Source: Antedon mediterranea
Lineage: Eukaryota > Echinodermata > Crinoidea > Comatulida > Antedonidae
Direction: 5' to 3'
Assembly: GCF_964355755.1 (NCBI RefSeq)
Contig: NC_092670.1
Span: forward strand, 15,499,201 to 15,563,200
Length of the DNA: 64,000 bases
The position numbers and the translations under genes were made by a program. Positions 38,852 through 49,350 of the stretch are shown here, in pieces (positions within the stretch are counted from its first letter, which is position 1; each line of letters starts with the position of its first letter). The notes beneath the pieces were generated by a model that was not told the DNA's origin, searched no databases, and saw only the letters and a list, made by a program, of their open reading frames with translations.

Positions 38852-39631
38852 TTATGCGCGATTTGAACGATTTGCGCAATTTGAAATTGCGCAAAAAAAA
38901 TCCTTGCGCAATTTGAATGGAAACATGTGTTTCAAATTGCGCAAGCAACGTATTAAATTGCGCAAGTAATCTGCAAATTGCGCAAGGTTTTTCGACAGAT
39001 TGTGAAATCATGCACACCCATATTTTTATAGTAATTTCTAAGAATGATTCAAAATTAAAGATAAATATCGCATTTCCTTATTTTAGTAGTGCAAATATTG
39101 TTATAAGTTAGCATACCGTCGAAGAACCGACGAAGGAAAACGAAGCGGTGGTGTTCCACCAGGCGGGCGCGGCGCGGGCGGCCGGCTATACTACTCTAGC
39201 CTAGCTAGGGTCTGGACTACTGATACTGACTAGGTTACATATTAAAAACTTAAAAAGTGAGTATTAAACATTATCTTCATTGAAATGGTCTTATTTATAT
39301 AATAAAATACTAAATTTTAAACTCCTCTGCCTAGTAGGCATGGCCTAGCCATGTATGGGAAAATTTACAGTTCGTTTTCAAATTGCGCAAAGGTGTCATA
39401 TTGCGCAAGAACTATCTTGCGCAATTTACAAATTGTGCAGCGCAATTTAAAATTGCGCAAAGATTTTCTTGCGCAATTTAAAATTGCGCAAGTTGATTGC
39501 GCAATTTGAAATTGCGCAAAAAAATCCTTGCGCAATTTTAAATTGCGCAAGAATTCTTTGCGCAATTTCAAATTGCGCAAGGATTTTTTTGCGCAATTTC
39601 AAATTGCGCAAATCGTTCAAATCGCGCATAA
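38852..39631. mobile_element. Inverted-repeat element built of TTGCGCAA palindromes
   Basis: The left end TTATGCGCGATTTGAACGAT, continuing with TTGCGCAATTTGAAATTGCG, is repeated in reverse complement at the right end (finishing AATCGTTCAAATCGCGCATAA). Each arm is itself a chain of small palindromes of the form TTGCGCAA-TTTxAAA-TTGCGCAA: a few on the left and about ten over 39370-39610 on the right. The middle (39000-39360) is unique, with a short GC-rich stretch near 39150. It has no transposase frame. The arrangement is that of a non-autonomous DNA transposon, but I do not recognise the family and see no clear target duplication. Confidence 0.8.
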
Positions 39632-39930
39632 CAACTACACTGTATGGAGTAGACTGTAGTACTATTATTACTAATCTAAGCTATCCCTATGATGACTGGG
39701 CCTAGATTTAGAATGTAGGATTTGTTATGTTAGTACATAGCCTCTTCTATATAAGTTTTGATAACTACTTTTTTATTGGTTGACATTTATACTTTATTTT
39801 GTTATACTTTGTGTATTTTATGTAGCAAAAAATAATAAAAGAAGAAGGAAAAAAATATAAGGTAACGCCCACATTGTATTACTTTGCCTTCAATGTTTAA
39901 TCTCCATTCTTTCCAATTGATTACATATAG

Positions 39931-42900
39931 ATGATGTACTGTGCTGCAACTGGACTAATTACAATTTTCCTATTTTCTGCAATAAAATCTGGTGGTTGTT
40001 CTAAGGGTGACCATCATCCAGTGTATCGTACATGCTTACATTATTGTATTAAGGAGAACTGCAGCATGCAGGTAGATGTAGAAAAGTTTGAAGCAAGCAG
40101 GGCCTGGTACCTGAATGCGCTACAGTGGCACTGCCAGGATGAATGCAGATATGATTGTATGTGGGTAACAGTTGAATATTATGATCACAACAAAATTCCA
40201 TGTCCTCAGTTTCACGGCAAGGTATTCTTTTATCTGTATTGTTCTATTATAAAGTAATATTATGTTGTGTGTTTTTACTTTATCATTTTTTATCAATTTT
40301 CAATTTCAGCTTCATTCTATTTCGTTATCACATCATTCATCGGTTTTGCAAGGGATTTTTTTTCTCAAAATTTTGGGATTTGCAAAGAGCATTTGGGATG
40401 CACATAGAAGTGCTATGGGGGATTTGTAAAAAAGGGTGGGTGTGAGGTAAAATTCAATTCAAATTTTAAACATTTATTAACAGAAAATATGTATTATTTG
40501 TGGAAACTAATAAACAAGTAAACAAACAACAAAGTAAAACAAAATACAAAATGGGAATGATGAACAACCTTTGGTTTGTCTTTACAGGCATTTAAGACAT
40601 AAAAATACTATTAGAAAAAAAAATCAACTGTGTATCTTTCTAGTCAAGTATTACGGTATAGGAAATAGCACTGTTTCTTAAAAGACTTTGATTTTTCTTT
40701 TAGTGGCCTTTTCAGCGAATATTCGGAATCCAAGAACTAGCGTCCGTTGTCTTCTCAATATGCCATGCTGTATTGCATCTCTATTTCTGGTGGCAATTCA
40801 GATTAAAAGTTCCATCTGCAGCACCAATGTATAGTACATGGCAGATATATTCTATGGTGAGTACAGTAAAACCCCTATTAAGGGGACACCTTTGAGACCA
40901 ACAAAAGTGTGTCCTTGTAATGGTGACTTAGGAATTGGGGTTTGCCATAGTGATACTTCCTCATGGTCGTTTCATAGGAAAATGTCCCTTTAATGAGGGT
41001 GTCCTATGAATAGGGGTGTCCCCTGATTAAGGGTATCTTTTGAATAGAGATGTCCCCTGAACAAGGGGCATCCTCTGAATAGGGGTATCACTAAATAAGG
41101 GGCATCCTCTGAATAGGGGTATCCCTGAATAAGGGGCCTCCCCTGAATAGGGGTATCCCTGAATAAGGGGCATCCCCTGAATAGGGGTATCCCTGAATAA
41201 GGGGCATCCTCTGAATAGGGGTATCCCTGAATAAGGGGCATCCCTGAATAAGGGGCATCCCCTGAATAGGGGTATCCCTGAATAAGGGGCATCCCCTGAA
41301 TAGGGGTATCCCTGAATAAGGGGCATCCTCTGAATAGGGGTATCCCTGAATAGGGGTATCCCTGAATAAGGGTTTCCACTGTATGTATACATTGCTCTGG
41401 TTCACTTACACAGCCTGGGCCTAGTTCAGACCAATGTATGTACTATCAAGAAACTTGATAGTTTGTTTGAATAACCTTTGTCGTATTCGATTTAGACTTT
41501 CACCGTTGAGTACAGTTTTTCCGTTGAGTACTTCTTTAACGGAGTATTTTGAGCGTTGAGATTGTTCTTAACGAAACAGCTTTCGTTGTCAACGTTTTCT
41601 ATTCGAATGACTTTCTGTTGAGCACAAATTTACAATTCGAATACAAAAAGTACTCAACGAATCTTTACGTTGACAACGAAAGTTCCCAATCGAATACGGC
41701 AATTCACAACTAGAAAGCCACTCAGAGAGTGCATACCTCCGCCTACTGTAAAATTCTCCTACAAAAGATTTCTCCGGTAAAAATATATATATATATTTGT
41801 GTGTGTCTTCTTTTGAGTAATCCGGCTAACAAACAAACGCTACCGATTACATATACCTCCTTGGCGGAGGTAAATAAGTCTATTTTTGCAATAGCTATAC
41901 CAGCAGACTATACGTTTTCATGAAAATCGATAGATAGTGTCGCAAAATGTTGGTTTATCTTATCTTCAATATGCTGAATTATTAGATAGCATTCTCTCTG
42001 TAGCTCTTAATTTTGCCCCAAGTGTTTGCTCATTTTCTGAGTTTTTATTATTTTATCGTTATTATTTGTGTTTTGTCTATAGATTAGTATGAATGCTTGG
42101 CTTTGGTCTACAGTTTTTCACACTAGAGATTTAATTTGGACAGAGGTGAGAGTTCTATTCAAAAAATTTCAAGTTTATTGGTAGGAAAGTTATTTGACAG
42201 TTTCAACTAACTACATCATTTATTTTCACTTTCAATCAAATTTGTCCATCTTGTGATAAAAAAAAATTGAATGCCATACACTTCTTTATAGACTTGACAA
42301 TAACTAGATACTTACAAGTAAATGTAGGTTTTTTTATGTAGTAAAACTATAAAACCAGACTGTTTATCCCAGAGTGGTTTAAGAGTTGAACCCACACCTT
42401 TGGTATTCTGCAGGTCACCAAGCCTCAGTGCCACTTATTGACCTCTCCCTCATCTTGTCCATGAACTTCTTATTTTCAGAGAATGGATTATTTCTGTGCA
42501 ACATCATTAGTGCTAGCTAGTCTATTAGCCCACTGTATACGGTAAGTATATAGTTTTTAATTATTTTAAAACTCCGTGTCATTGAAGAATATGGCCACTG
42601 AAATTGTCCCATTACCACAATTTTCCTAAATTCTAAAAATTATTTAGAAAATGAGTGTCCAGTTTGTTGTAGAAGAGTTACTGTAGTTTATTTTTTGATT
42701 TTTAAGCTCTGTCCACACTATCAAACTAGTTGATGTGTGTGATGTGCACAAATATGGTACTCAGTAGTGATATGCCCACTTTTTTTCATAAAGTTTGATA
42801 GTGTAGACAGAGCTTTATGTTGATTTGATCACATTTACTTGGTCACTTTACTATTTTTTTTTATAATTATAGTGTTCTTGGTTGGTATGGTGGTATTCTT

Positions 42901-44900
42901 CACTCTAAAATCACATGTTTGTGTATCGTTGTCATGATTACATTGTTTTCTGCACATGTGTACTATCTCTCGTTTGTAAAGTTTGATTATGGCTACAATA
43001 TGAAAGTAAATGTTGCTGTGGGTAAGTTAAATGTTTCATGTCATTTTTTCATTTTAAAGATGTATTGTCCCCCTGAAACAAATAATTCTTAACAAATTTT
43101 TTGTTGAATATTCCATTTTAATGTAACATAATAGTTATCTACTTTGACCAAAAATTGGATCGGAAACAAAAATATACTTACCTGAAAAAATGTAATTTAA
43201 AGCAAAAAATGGTCAAATTGGCTGCCAGCCAATATATTTTTGGTTGAATTTTAACATTTATTTTGTCATTTTATAAGTAAAAACATTATTTTTTGGGTTT
43301 TTTTTTCTATTGAAGTGATTGATTTTATTAAAACTACAAAATAACCTATTCAAAGTCTGATTTAATTAATCTTCATTTTTTATGTTTTTGAGGGACAATA
43401 CATCTTTAACATTACCATAGATTGTTATAAAGTTTCATTTCAAATTATTCTTATGTCACGTTTTCGAGGTCTAATTTTTACAAGTTCAGTCAGAACAATA
43501 AACAATAAAACCATGTACATGTATCCCTGCTGCATACATCCAAACATGCGCGTTTTCCATCCACAATTTTTTTAGGGCAAGTTAGATTTGGTTTATAAGG
43601 GCAATAAGTAAAATATCTGACAAACTGGCCCTGCTGATCACTAAAACAAAACCCAATATTGGTCCATATGTTCATTAACAAAACAATTTGTATTTGCTGC
43701 AATGTTAAAATGGAAATATTTGATTTAAAGTAGATTGGTTAAGATTTTGTACACACTTCAGAATGAGAGTGTTGCTGGAACTAAGATAAAAATATATATG
43801 TATTATTTTAAAGGTGCTATAAATACTATATGGATTGTGCTGTGGAGTGTAAAAAACATGTCACACCAGCCTTATGTATGGAAGGCCATGGTGACCGTAA
43901 TTGGCACCAGTTTATTATTACTTCTTGAACTTGGTGACTTTGCTCCAATTGGTTGGATTTTCGATGCGCATTCCATATGGCATGGTGCCACAATACCGTT
44001 AGTGGTCTTTTGGTATAGGTAAGCATTTTCAGTATTATAGATGGTCTGTGCATAATATATAGATAGACAGTACAAATAGACAGGACAAATAGACAGTAAA
44101 GACAGACAAATAGATAGAGCACATTCTGTACAGTACATACAGACAGTACATAATAGACAGTATAGACAGGCAGTAAAAATAGACAGTACAAATAGACAGG
44201 ACGAATAGACAGGACAAATAGACAGTAAAGACAGACAAATAGATAGAGCACATTCTGTACAGTACATACAGACAGTACATAATAGACAGTATAGACAGGC
44301 AGTAAAAATAGACAGTACAAATAGACAGGACAAATAGACAGGACTAATAGACAGGATAAATAGACAGTAAAGACAGACAAATAGATAGAGCACATTCTGT
44401 ACAGTACATACAGACAGTACATAATAGACAGTATAGACAGGCAGTAAAAATAGACAGTATATAGACAAACAGTACATATAGACAGACAGTATAATTATGC
44501 AGACAGTGCATAGACATCCAGAAAAATTTTTTCAGGACAGTAGACGAAGAAGACGGTAATTTAACAGACCATCAGTTGTTTTTGTCCCGTTTTTTAGAGA
44601 GTTGACTGAAAAAAATTAGAAAATCCTGATTCGTTTCAGCGTCTTCCAAAGCTCTGCTATACTATCAAACTCTATGTTACAAAAAATGTGATGTCATGCT
44701 TATATATGGACATGATGTCATATCACTACCATATTTGGGCATATCGCACTATTTTTGTCAAGCTAGTTTGATAGTGTAGACAGAGTTTAAAGATCTTCAA
44801 ATATTCCTAATTTTTTTGTTCTTTTCTTTTTTTTAGTTACATTATAGATGACTGCCTTTACATGTATGAGTGTATGATGAAGTTCAAGAAAACTGTGTAA
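39931..44900 (+). CDS. pgap3: GPI-phospholipase PGAP3 (PER1-like)
   Basis: Seven exons join in frame: 39931-40221, 40704-40856, 42083-42145, 42480-42541, 42873-43021, 43814-44018 and 44837-44900 (TAA). PGAP3 is a multi-pass Golgi enzyme of the CREST hydrolase superfamily that removes the unsaturated sn-2 acyl chain during GPI-anchor fatty-acid remodelling. After a signal peptide (to about residue 22) comes the cysteine-rich luminal part (PVYRTCLHYC, DECRYDCMWVTV, PQFHGKWPF). Seven hydrophobic segments follow, carrying the CREST residues in STVFHTRD, MDYFCA and FDAHSIWH. The start codon directly follows an AG (CATATAG), so a 5' UTR exon may be spliced to it. Introns hold a pogo-like element with a minisatellite, a family B MITE, a family C element and a roughly 130-bp tandem repeat. 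Confidence 0.94.
40864..41381. mobile_element. pogo/Tigger-like element with internal minisatellite in PGAP3 intron 2
   Basis: It begins CAGTAAAACCCCTATTAAGG and ends AATAAGGGTTTCCACTG, flanked by TA on both sides (40862-40863 and 41382-41383). From about 41010 to 41365 the inside is a 34-bp minisatellite, GAATAAGGGGCATCCCCTGA then ATAGGGGTATCCCT, which resembles the element's own termini. The left TA overlaps base +6 of the splice donor at 40857 (GTGAGT). All three minus-strand frames stay open across the array, which is an artefact. Confidence 0.85.
41476..41706. mobile_element. MITE with GTCGTATTCGATT ends in PGAP3 intron 2
   Basis: The left TTGTCGTATTCGATTTAGAC and the right CCAATCGAATACGGCAATTC are inverted repeats. 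Between them lie repeated GTTGAGTAC and CAACGAAAG motifs in both orientations. It is about 230 bp and non-coding. A further short inverted pair, ACCTCCGCC..GGCGGAGGT, at 41738-41870 looks like another small element. Confidence 0.65.
42704..42816. mobile_element. MITE family B copy in PGAP3 intron 4
   Basis: AAGCTCTGTCCACACTATCA at the left and TTTGATAGTGTAGACAGAGC at the right enclose a shortened core. It ends about 56 bp before the next exon. Confidence 0.85.
43054..43409. mobile_element. MITE family C copy (AAAGATGTATTGTCCC) in PGAP3 intron 5
   Basis: It begins TTAAAGATGTATTGTCCCCC and ends GGGACAATACATCTTTAA, with about 320 AT-rich bases between. A second, longer copy with the same termini is at 57109-57660. 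Confidence 0.85.
44041..44510. repeat. ~130-bp tandem repeat in PGAP3 last intron
   Basis: Three and a half copies of a unit containing AGATAGAGCACATTCTGTAC, AGTACATACAGACAGTACAT and variable numbers of AATAGACAGGAC. The copies are 129 and 142 bp apart; the difference is one or two extra 10-11 base GGACAAATAGACA subunits. Open minus-strand frames across it are artefacts. Confidence 0.9.
44649..44789. mobile_element. MITE family B copy in PGAP3 last intron
   Basis: AAGCTCTGCTATACTATCAA at the left and TTTGATAGTGTAGACAGAGT at the right surround ATATCACTACCATATTTGGG. It ends 47 bp before the last PGAP3 exon. Confidence 0.85.
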
Positions 44901-45425
44901 TACTGTACTTAATCAAAATGTTAACTGAAATTGTTTTAATTATTATGGATATTAAGAGTGTGCAATTGAAGATTATAAATATTGACAGTTCGGGAACGTT
45001 TACAGATATGGGCTCAGTTGATTAAGTTAGCAGTCAGTGGAACGTATAGAGGGGCTCTGTGAACACTCAGATGTCCATGTCGTCATGAAACTTGTATTTG
45101 ATATAGAAGACCACAGCGGGACGGGTTCATCATTTCTCTTTAGCATCAGCATTATACTACAAAAACACTTACGAATATTCATTTTAATAAGAAAACTTTT
45201 AAGATCAAATATAATTTTTTTTATATTTATTTATAACGATTTTTAAATATGTACAGTTTTTTATGTTAATAATAACAGATGATTATATTACAATAAAAGA
45301 CATTAAAATGGCTTTAATTGCCATTTGGAAGAATTACCAACTGGATAAGTTTTGTGGTTTGAAGATAAAATATACAATAATCGATAAACAACAATAATAT
45401 AAATCAATGTTTTTAGAATTATCTA

Positions 45426-48400
45426 TTACCAGACGAATCCTAATCGTTTCCGCGTGTTGGATGGATTACCAACATGGAGTGATTTCATTTCCTCTGTGCT
45501 TCCTCTCTGGTAATGAGGCAGCTCAACAGCACTCTTATCTTGGACAAGGTAGCTAGGCCTAATTCCCCCTTTGCCTTCAAAGACAGGGCCTAGACCTCCA
45601 CCATGGCCTTCACGAGCTGCTTTAACCAATGGGTAAACATTTCGGCCTCCATTCTTGCAATGATCAATAACCTTTGTGGCATATTCTTGAAACTGTTCCT
45701 CTTCCACACCCAATAGTTCTATATTCTTCTGATCCATAGCAAGCTGTTCCATTTTAATGTCCTTCTCTTTAGTTTGACGCTCTTCTACCTGTTGCACATG
45801 CGCCTTCTGTAATTCCGTCATTCCTTCCTTTCGTTTTTCTTCCTTCTCAACTTGCTTAGCAAAGAACAGCGCATCTGCCTCTTCTTTAAGTCTCAGCGCC
45901 TCTAACTCTTTCTTGCGTTCAGCACGCTGTTCATCTTGCCTACGTTTCATATGCTCAGTTCGATGTTTTGACGTTTCTGCGAGCATTTCTGTAAATGCTT
46001 TCTCCTTCTCTTGCGTTTCGTTCTTAATCTTGTCTTCTCTTTCTGAAACAGCACGTGCAATGCGGTCATCTTCATCGTCCTTAGCCTGTTTTAGCTGGGT
46101 GTCTAACTTGGTCACCATCGAAGATAAATGATCCTGTTTTTTCCTAAAAGATAATAGTTTTTTATAATTAGTCGGATTCAAACTACCACCTCTTTTGCAA
46201 TTCCATTATCATGTATAATACACATATAATTAAAAAAGCGCAGCCGAAGAGAAATCTGATATTTTAATTACTTTTTTTGTTCTTATTAAAGTAAGTTAAC
46301 ATTATCTTCATACAATGTTACCACCCTCCACTTTTTGATATCCATGTTTGACAACCTATTAATATTATATGTTAGTATTTCCCAGTTTAAAAAATCCTTG
46401 ATACGCCAATGCCCACCTAAAACATTGTGATTTCGAGATACTTACTGCCAGAGCTCCTGCTCTCTTTCTTTTCTGAGGCTTGTCATCTTTTTCTTCGCTT
46501 TTGCAAAGATTCTTATTTCTTCCTCCTCTTCTTCTTCCTTCTGCTTTTCAGCCGCTCTTATCAAATCTCTGTCGCTCACTGTCTGCATGTGAGAACGCAT
46601 CAGATCTAATTTCTCTGCACGTTGTATGTCCTCGATCCTTGCTTTCTCCGCATTATAAACTTCCAGTTGATGTTTCAGTTGCATGCCTTCGTGCATGTCT
46701 TGATTTTTAGCAATTTGGAGTGCTTTAAGATGTTCTTGAATCCTTAAAATAAACAAATTTTAAATATAAACAATCAAAACCTGTTGTTATTTTCTAAAAT
46801 CAGTGACAACATGCTCTAATAGTGGCAACATGCCCTCATAAATGTGCATCAATTGCATTAGATTTCAATCTTGGTACAGTAGTACCCACTAAAATACAAC
46901 ACAATGGCAGGGTTGGTGACCTACCCACCAAACGTAAACTTACTGTCTCTTTTGGAAGTCTGAAATGTCTTTACGTTCTTTGAGCGCTTTCATTGCCTTT
47001 TTGTGATCTTCCAGGATGCCTGACTCCAAGTCTTTCTGATATTTTTGCAGCAGATTTTTGTCTTTTCCTTTAAACTGTTCATCCCTTCTTTTCTTCAGCT
47101 CTATCTGGGCTTCTCGTTCCTTCAATACTTCCGTCAGTAATAATGCTCCCTGAAAGAAGAAATTCCTAATTAATTTTCTGAAGATTCATTACAGTATTCA
47201 GTAAACAGATTAAAATTGATAGAAGCAAGTTAACAGGAAAGCTTCTGATTTTCAACATTTGAGCAGTTAGCTTTATTTTTATTTAATTCTAAATCACATG
47301 TTTAGAATTAAATAAAGATAAAGATAACTGCTCAAATGTTGAAAATCATCATGATCATCCTTTAGTGGTATTTGTATGGCTTTCTTCCCATTTTGGGATG
47401 CACATCAAACCTACATGAAATCCTTTCACTCTGTCAGTTTGGTAGTATTGTAATGTTTTGGCTTTTTCTATTGCTTCCTTTCTTTTCTCTGCCTGGAACT
47501 TTCCTTCTTCTATGTCTATTTGTACTCGTTCTTCCTCCTCTTTCTCTTCTCGAATCTTCCTGGCTTCAAGTTTTTTCAATCTTTGCCCCTATTACAAAAT
47601 ATATTAATTATTATTCACTATGAAGTAAAAAAGAGTACTGGGCCTAGTACATAAAAAACTTGTTATTTGTTATAATAATGCATGCTCTAAGATTAAGAAG
47701 GCAAAAGTATGGAGCTCATAAATGATGATAAATGATGTAAATATAATGTTATGATTCCCCATTAAAGAATATTAACACATTTTTCTTTTTTTGCAAGCTT
47801 GGTTCTCACGTCAAGGACTCAACTTAGGGAAGTAAGCACAACACAAGAGTTCACCAATCACAAGCGATAGTTCGGAAGGTAACTGTCCATCGCATCATGA
47901 TTGGTCAAATTACTTGTGTGGCGCGGTTAACGTTCTTTATATAAGCGAGACCCCAAAATCGAAAATGTTCACAATGTTTATTTATTGGTATGACGGTAAC
48001 AGCTTACAGCAATGGTATTGCTCCAGTTCTTCACCATTTCGGTGGATCTTTCATGGAGGTCTTCTCTTTCCAACTTTAGATTCTTGCGCTTCTCGGCTTC
48101 TTTCGATGTTCTTGACAACTGTGTTTGGATTCTTCCCCACTCATCTTTTGACAACACTGTAATATTATTGCGTCTGCTTACACCCTGGTCCTCCTCATCA
48201 TCTTGAACGGGAGATCCTGAAAAATAAGTACAATAAAAAATAAGTTTACCTATCCTAGGCATGGACCTAGCACCCATATTGTGGGTTTTAAGTAATAATT
48301 TACAGCGCGGCCGACACATTCATAAATGATTAAATCTTATTTGTTTGTGATTGATTAAATTTCATGACTTTTTCAGTACTTTATACTTACTTCTTGATTT

Positions 48401-48445
48401 CCCAGATCGTCTTCCAAATTTAACTTTATCACCTGAAACTTCCAT
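45426..48445 (-). CDS. cfap210: Cilia- and flagella-associated protein 210 (CCDC173)
   Basis: Six exons on the minus strand join in frame: 48445-48391, 48216-48008, 47588-47415, 47149-46944, 46742-46446 and 46143-45426 (stop at 45428-45426), giving 552 residues. CFAP210 is a coiled-coil microtubule inner protein of axonemal doublets. Recognisable stretches are LSKDEWGRIQTQLSR, MVKNWSNTIAGQRLKKLEAR, YYQTDRVKGFHGALLLTEVL, then long charged helices. The conserved C-terminal tail follows, with RNVYPLVKAAREGHGGGLGP, RPSYLVQDKSAVELP and a final TRKRLGFVW. The middle is almost wholly Glu/Lys/Arg heptad-like helix (trichohyalin-plectin type). It converges on PGAP3 (526 bp between stops) and diverges from NSUN6. 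It implies an organism with motile cilia. Confidence 0.92.
47247..47347. repeat. Long near-perfect hairpin in CFAP210 intron 3
   Basis: GATTTTCAACATTTGAGCAG starts an arm of about 47 bases whose complement ends at 47347, with only two mismatches and a loop of about six bases (CACATG). It lies between the exons ending at 47149 and 47415. It may be the remnant of a foldback transposon; a small-RNA precursor is possible but unproven. Confidence 0.85.
47795..47935. mobile_element. MITE family A copy in CFAP210 intron 2
   Basis: The left end AAGCTTGGTTCTCACG and core CACCAATCACAAGCGATAG with TGATTGGTCAAATTAC identify the family. The right end has decayed. Confidence 0.75.
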
Positions 48446-49350
48446 ATCTTCTCATAGAAAAGCTATAATATTTAATAAGCTGTGTATAATTTCCTTCAAT
48501 AATATGAGCGTCCTATATCTCGCTAGGCCTCTCTCATTGATTTCCTACCCTCTCTCTGTTCTGATCCAACCCGCCTTCGATATGGATGGATCTTCGTGTG
48601 CGTTAATTGCACACATTGATCTTTTTTGTTATGTTGTTGGCAACCAAGTGCTTAGCAACAATGTCTATGACGTTAATGAGCGTGCACCGCGTCACCAGGA
48701 TTTCTCCTGAAGGAAGAGGGCGCTAAACTCAAAACAGAGAGTGTGAGAGTTAATTGGTCATGTTTTGCACGCATGAATGCACATACCACATGTCGGTGGT
48801 CGGTAGAAAATTTATAAAATTATTAAATTATTTTACAAAGAAGACCGATCCCTACCTGTAATATACGTTTTAACCAGGTCAATAATTAGTAGGTAGTCTG
48901 CACTAAAAGAATAAGGTTAGCCACCACTAGACATTAATAATTGTAGTATAGTTTTTGCCATCGTCGGGTCGGCCTACCTAATAAAGTAGTAGCCGGGCGT
49001 TGGGTCGTGACCGACGTGCCGAGCGAGAGGGTGTTCTACTCTCTAGCTAGCTAGGGCTTGGCTATTGTTGATAGGCCTAGCTAGCTGGATGGAGTCAAAA
49101 TCTTTCGGTAGCGAAAATAACCTTTCCCCACCCTATTAGTATTAATGTTATTTATTTTCTAAAATTAGTATTGACTAGGCCTATATTCGTATACTTACAA
49201 AAACATCACTTTATTTAATAAAATAATGGTAAATTTATACTTAGTTTAGTTTAGTTTAGTTTAACTAATTTTTCAGTACTTTTTTACAGACGTAATGTTG
49301 TGTGTGGAACCAAACAATTTTCACCCATCATTTTTAACGAGAATCAAAAG
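48446..49350. promoter_or_regulatory. Divergent upstream region of CFAP210 and NSUN6
   Basis: The start codons are about 905 bp apart and point outwards, so both promoters should lie here. I see GGCCTA-type low-complexity sequence and a TTTAGTTTAGTTTAGTTTA run near 49240-49262, but no motif I can assign to either gene. An upstream ATG out of frame with NSUN6 (49295) overlaps its start. Confidence 0.45.

Noticed and set aside
37338-41370. Regular short repeats that superficially resemble CRISPR arrays
   Set aside because: The units are directly tandem with no unique spacers, the genome is clearly eukaryotic with spliceosomal introns, and no cas genes occur.
40990-41405. Three overlapping minus-strand frames with PYSGIPLFRG repeats
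   Set aside because: All three frames of the 34-bp array lack stops and repeat the same motif; it lies inside a transposon in a PGAP3 intron.
43490-43702. Cys-rich 70-codon minus-strand frame in PGAP3 intron 5
   Set aside because: It lacks splice partners and a signal peptide and lies in intronic sequence next to a MITE; considered chance.
43826-44477. Minus-strand frames of about 200 codons rich in Cys, Leu and Tyr
   Set aside because: They run across the ~130-bp tandem repeat and the antisense of a PGAP3 exon; composition follows the DNA repeat.
45913-48206. Several + strand frames rich in Ser, Leu and Phe across CFAP210
   Set aside because: They are antisense shadows of Glu/Lys-rich coiled-coil exons.
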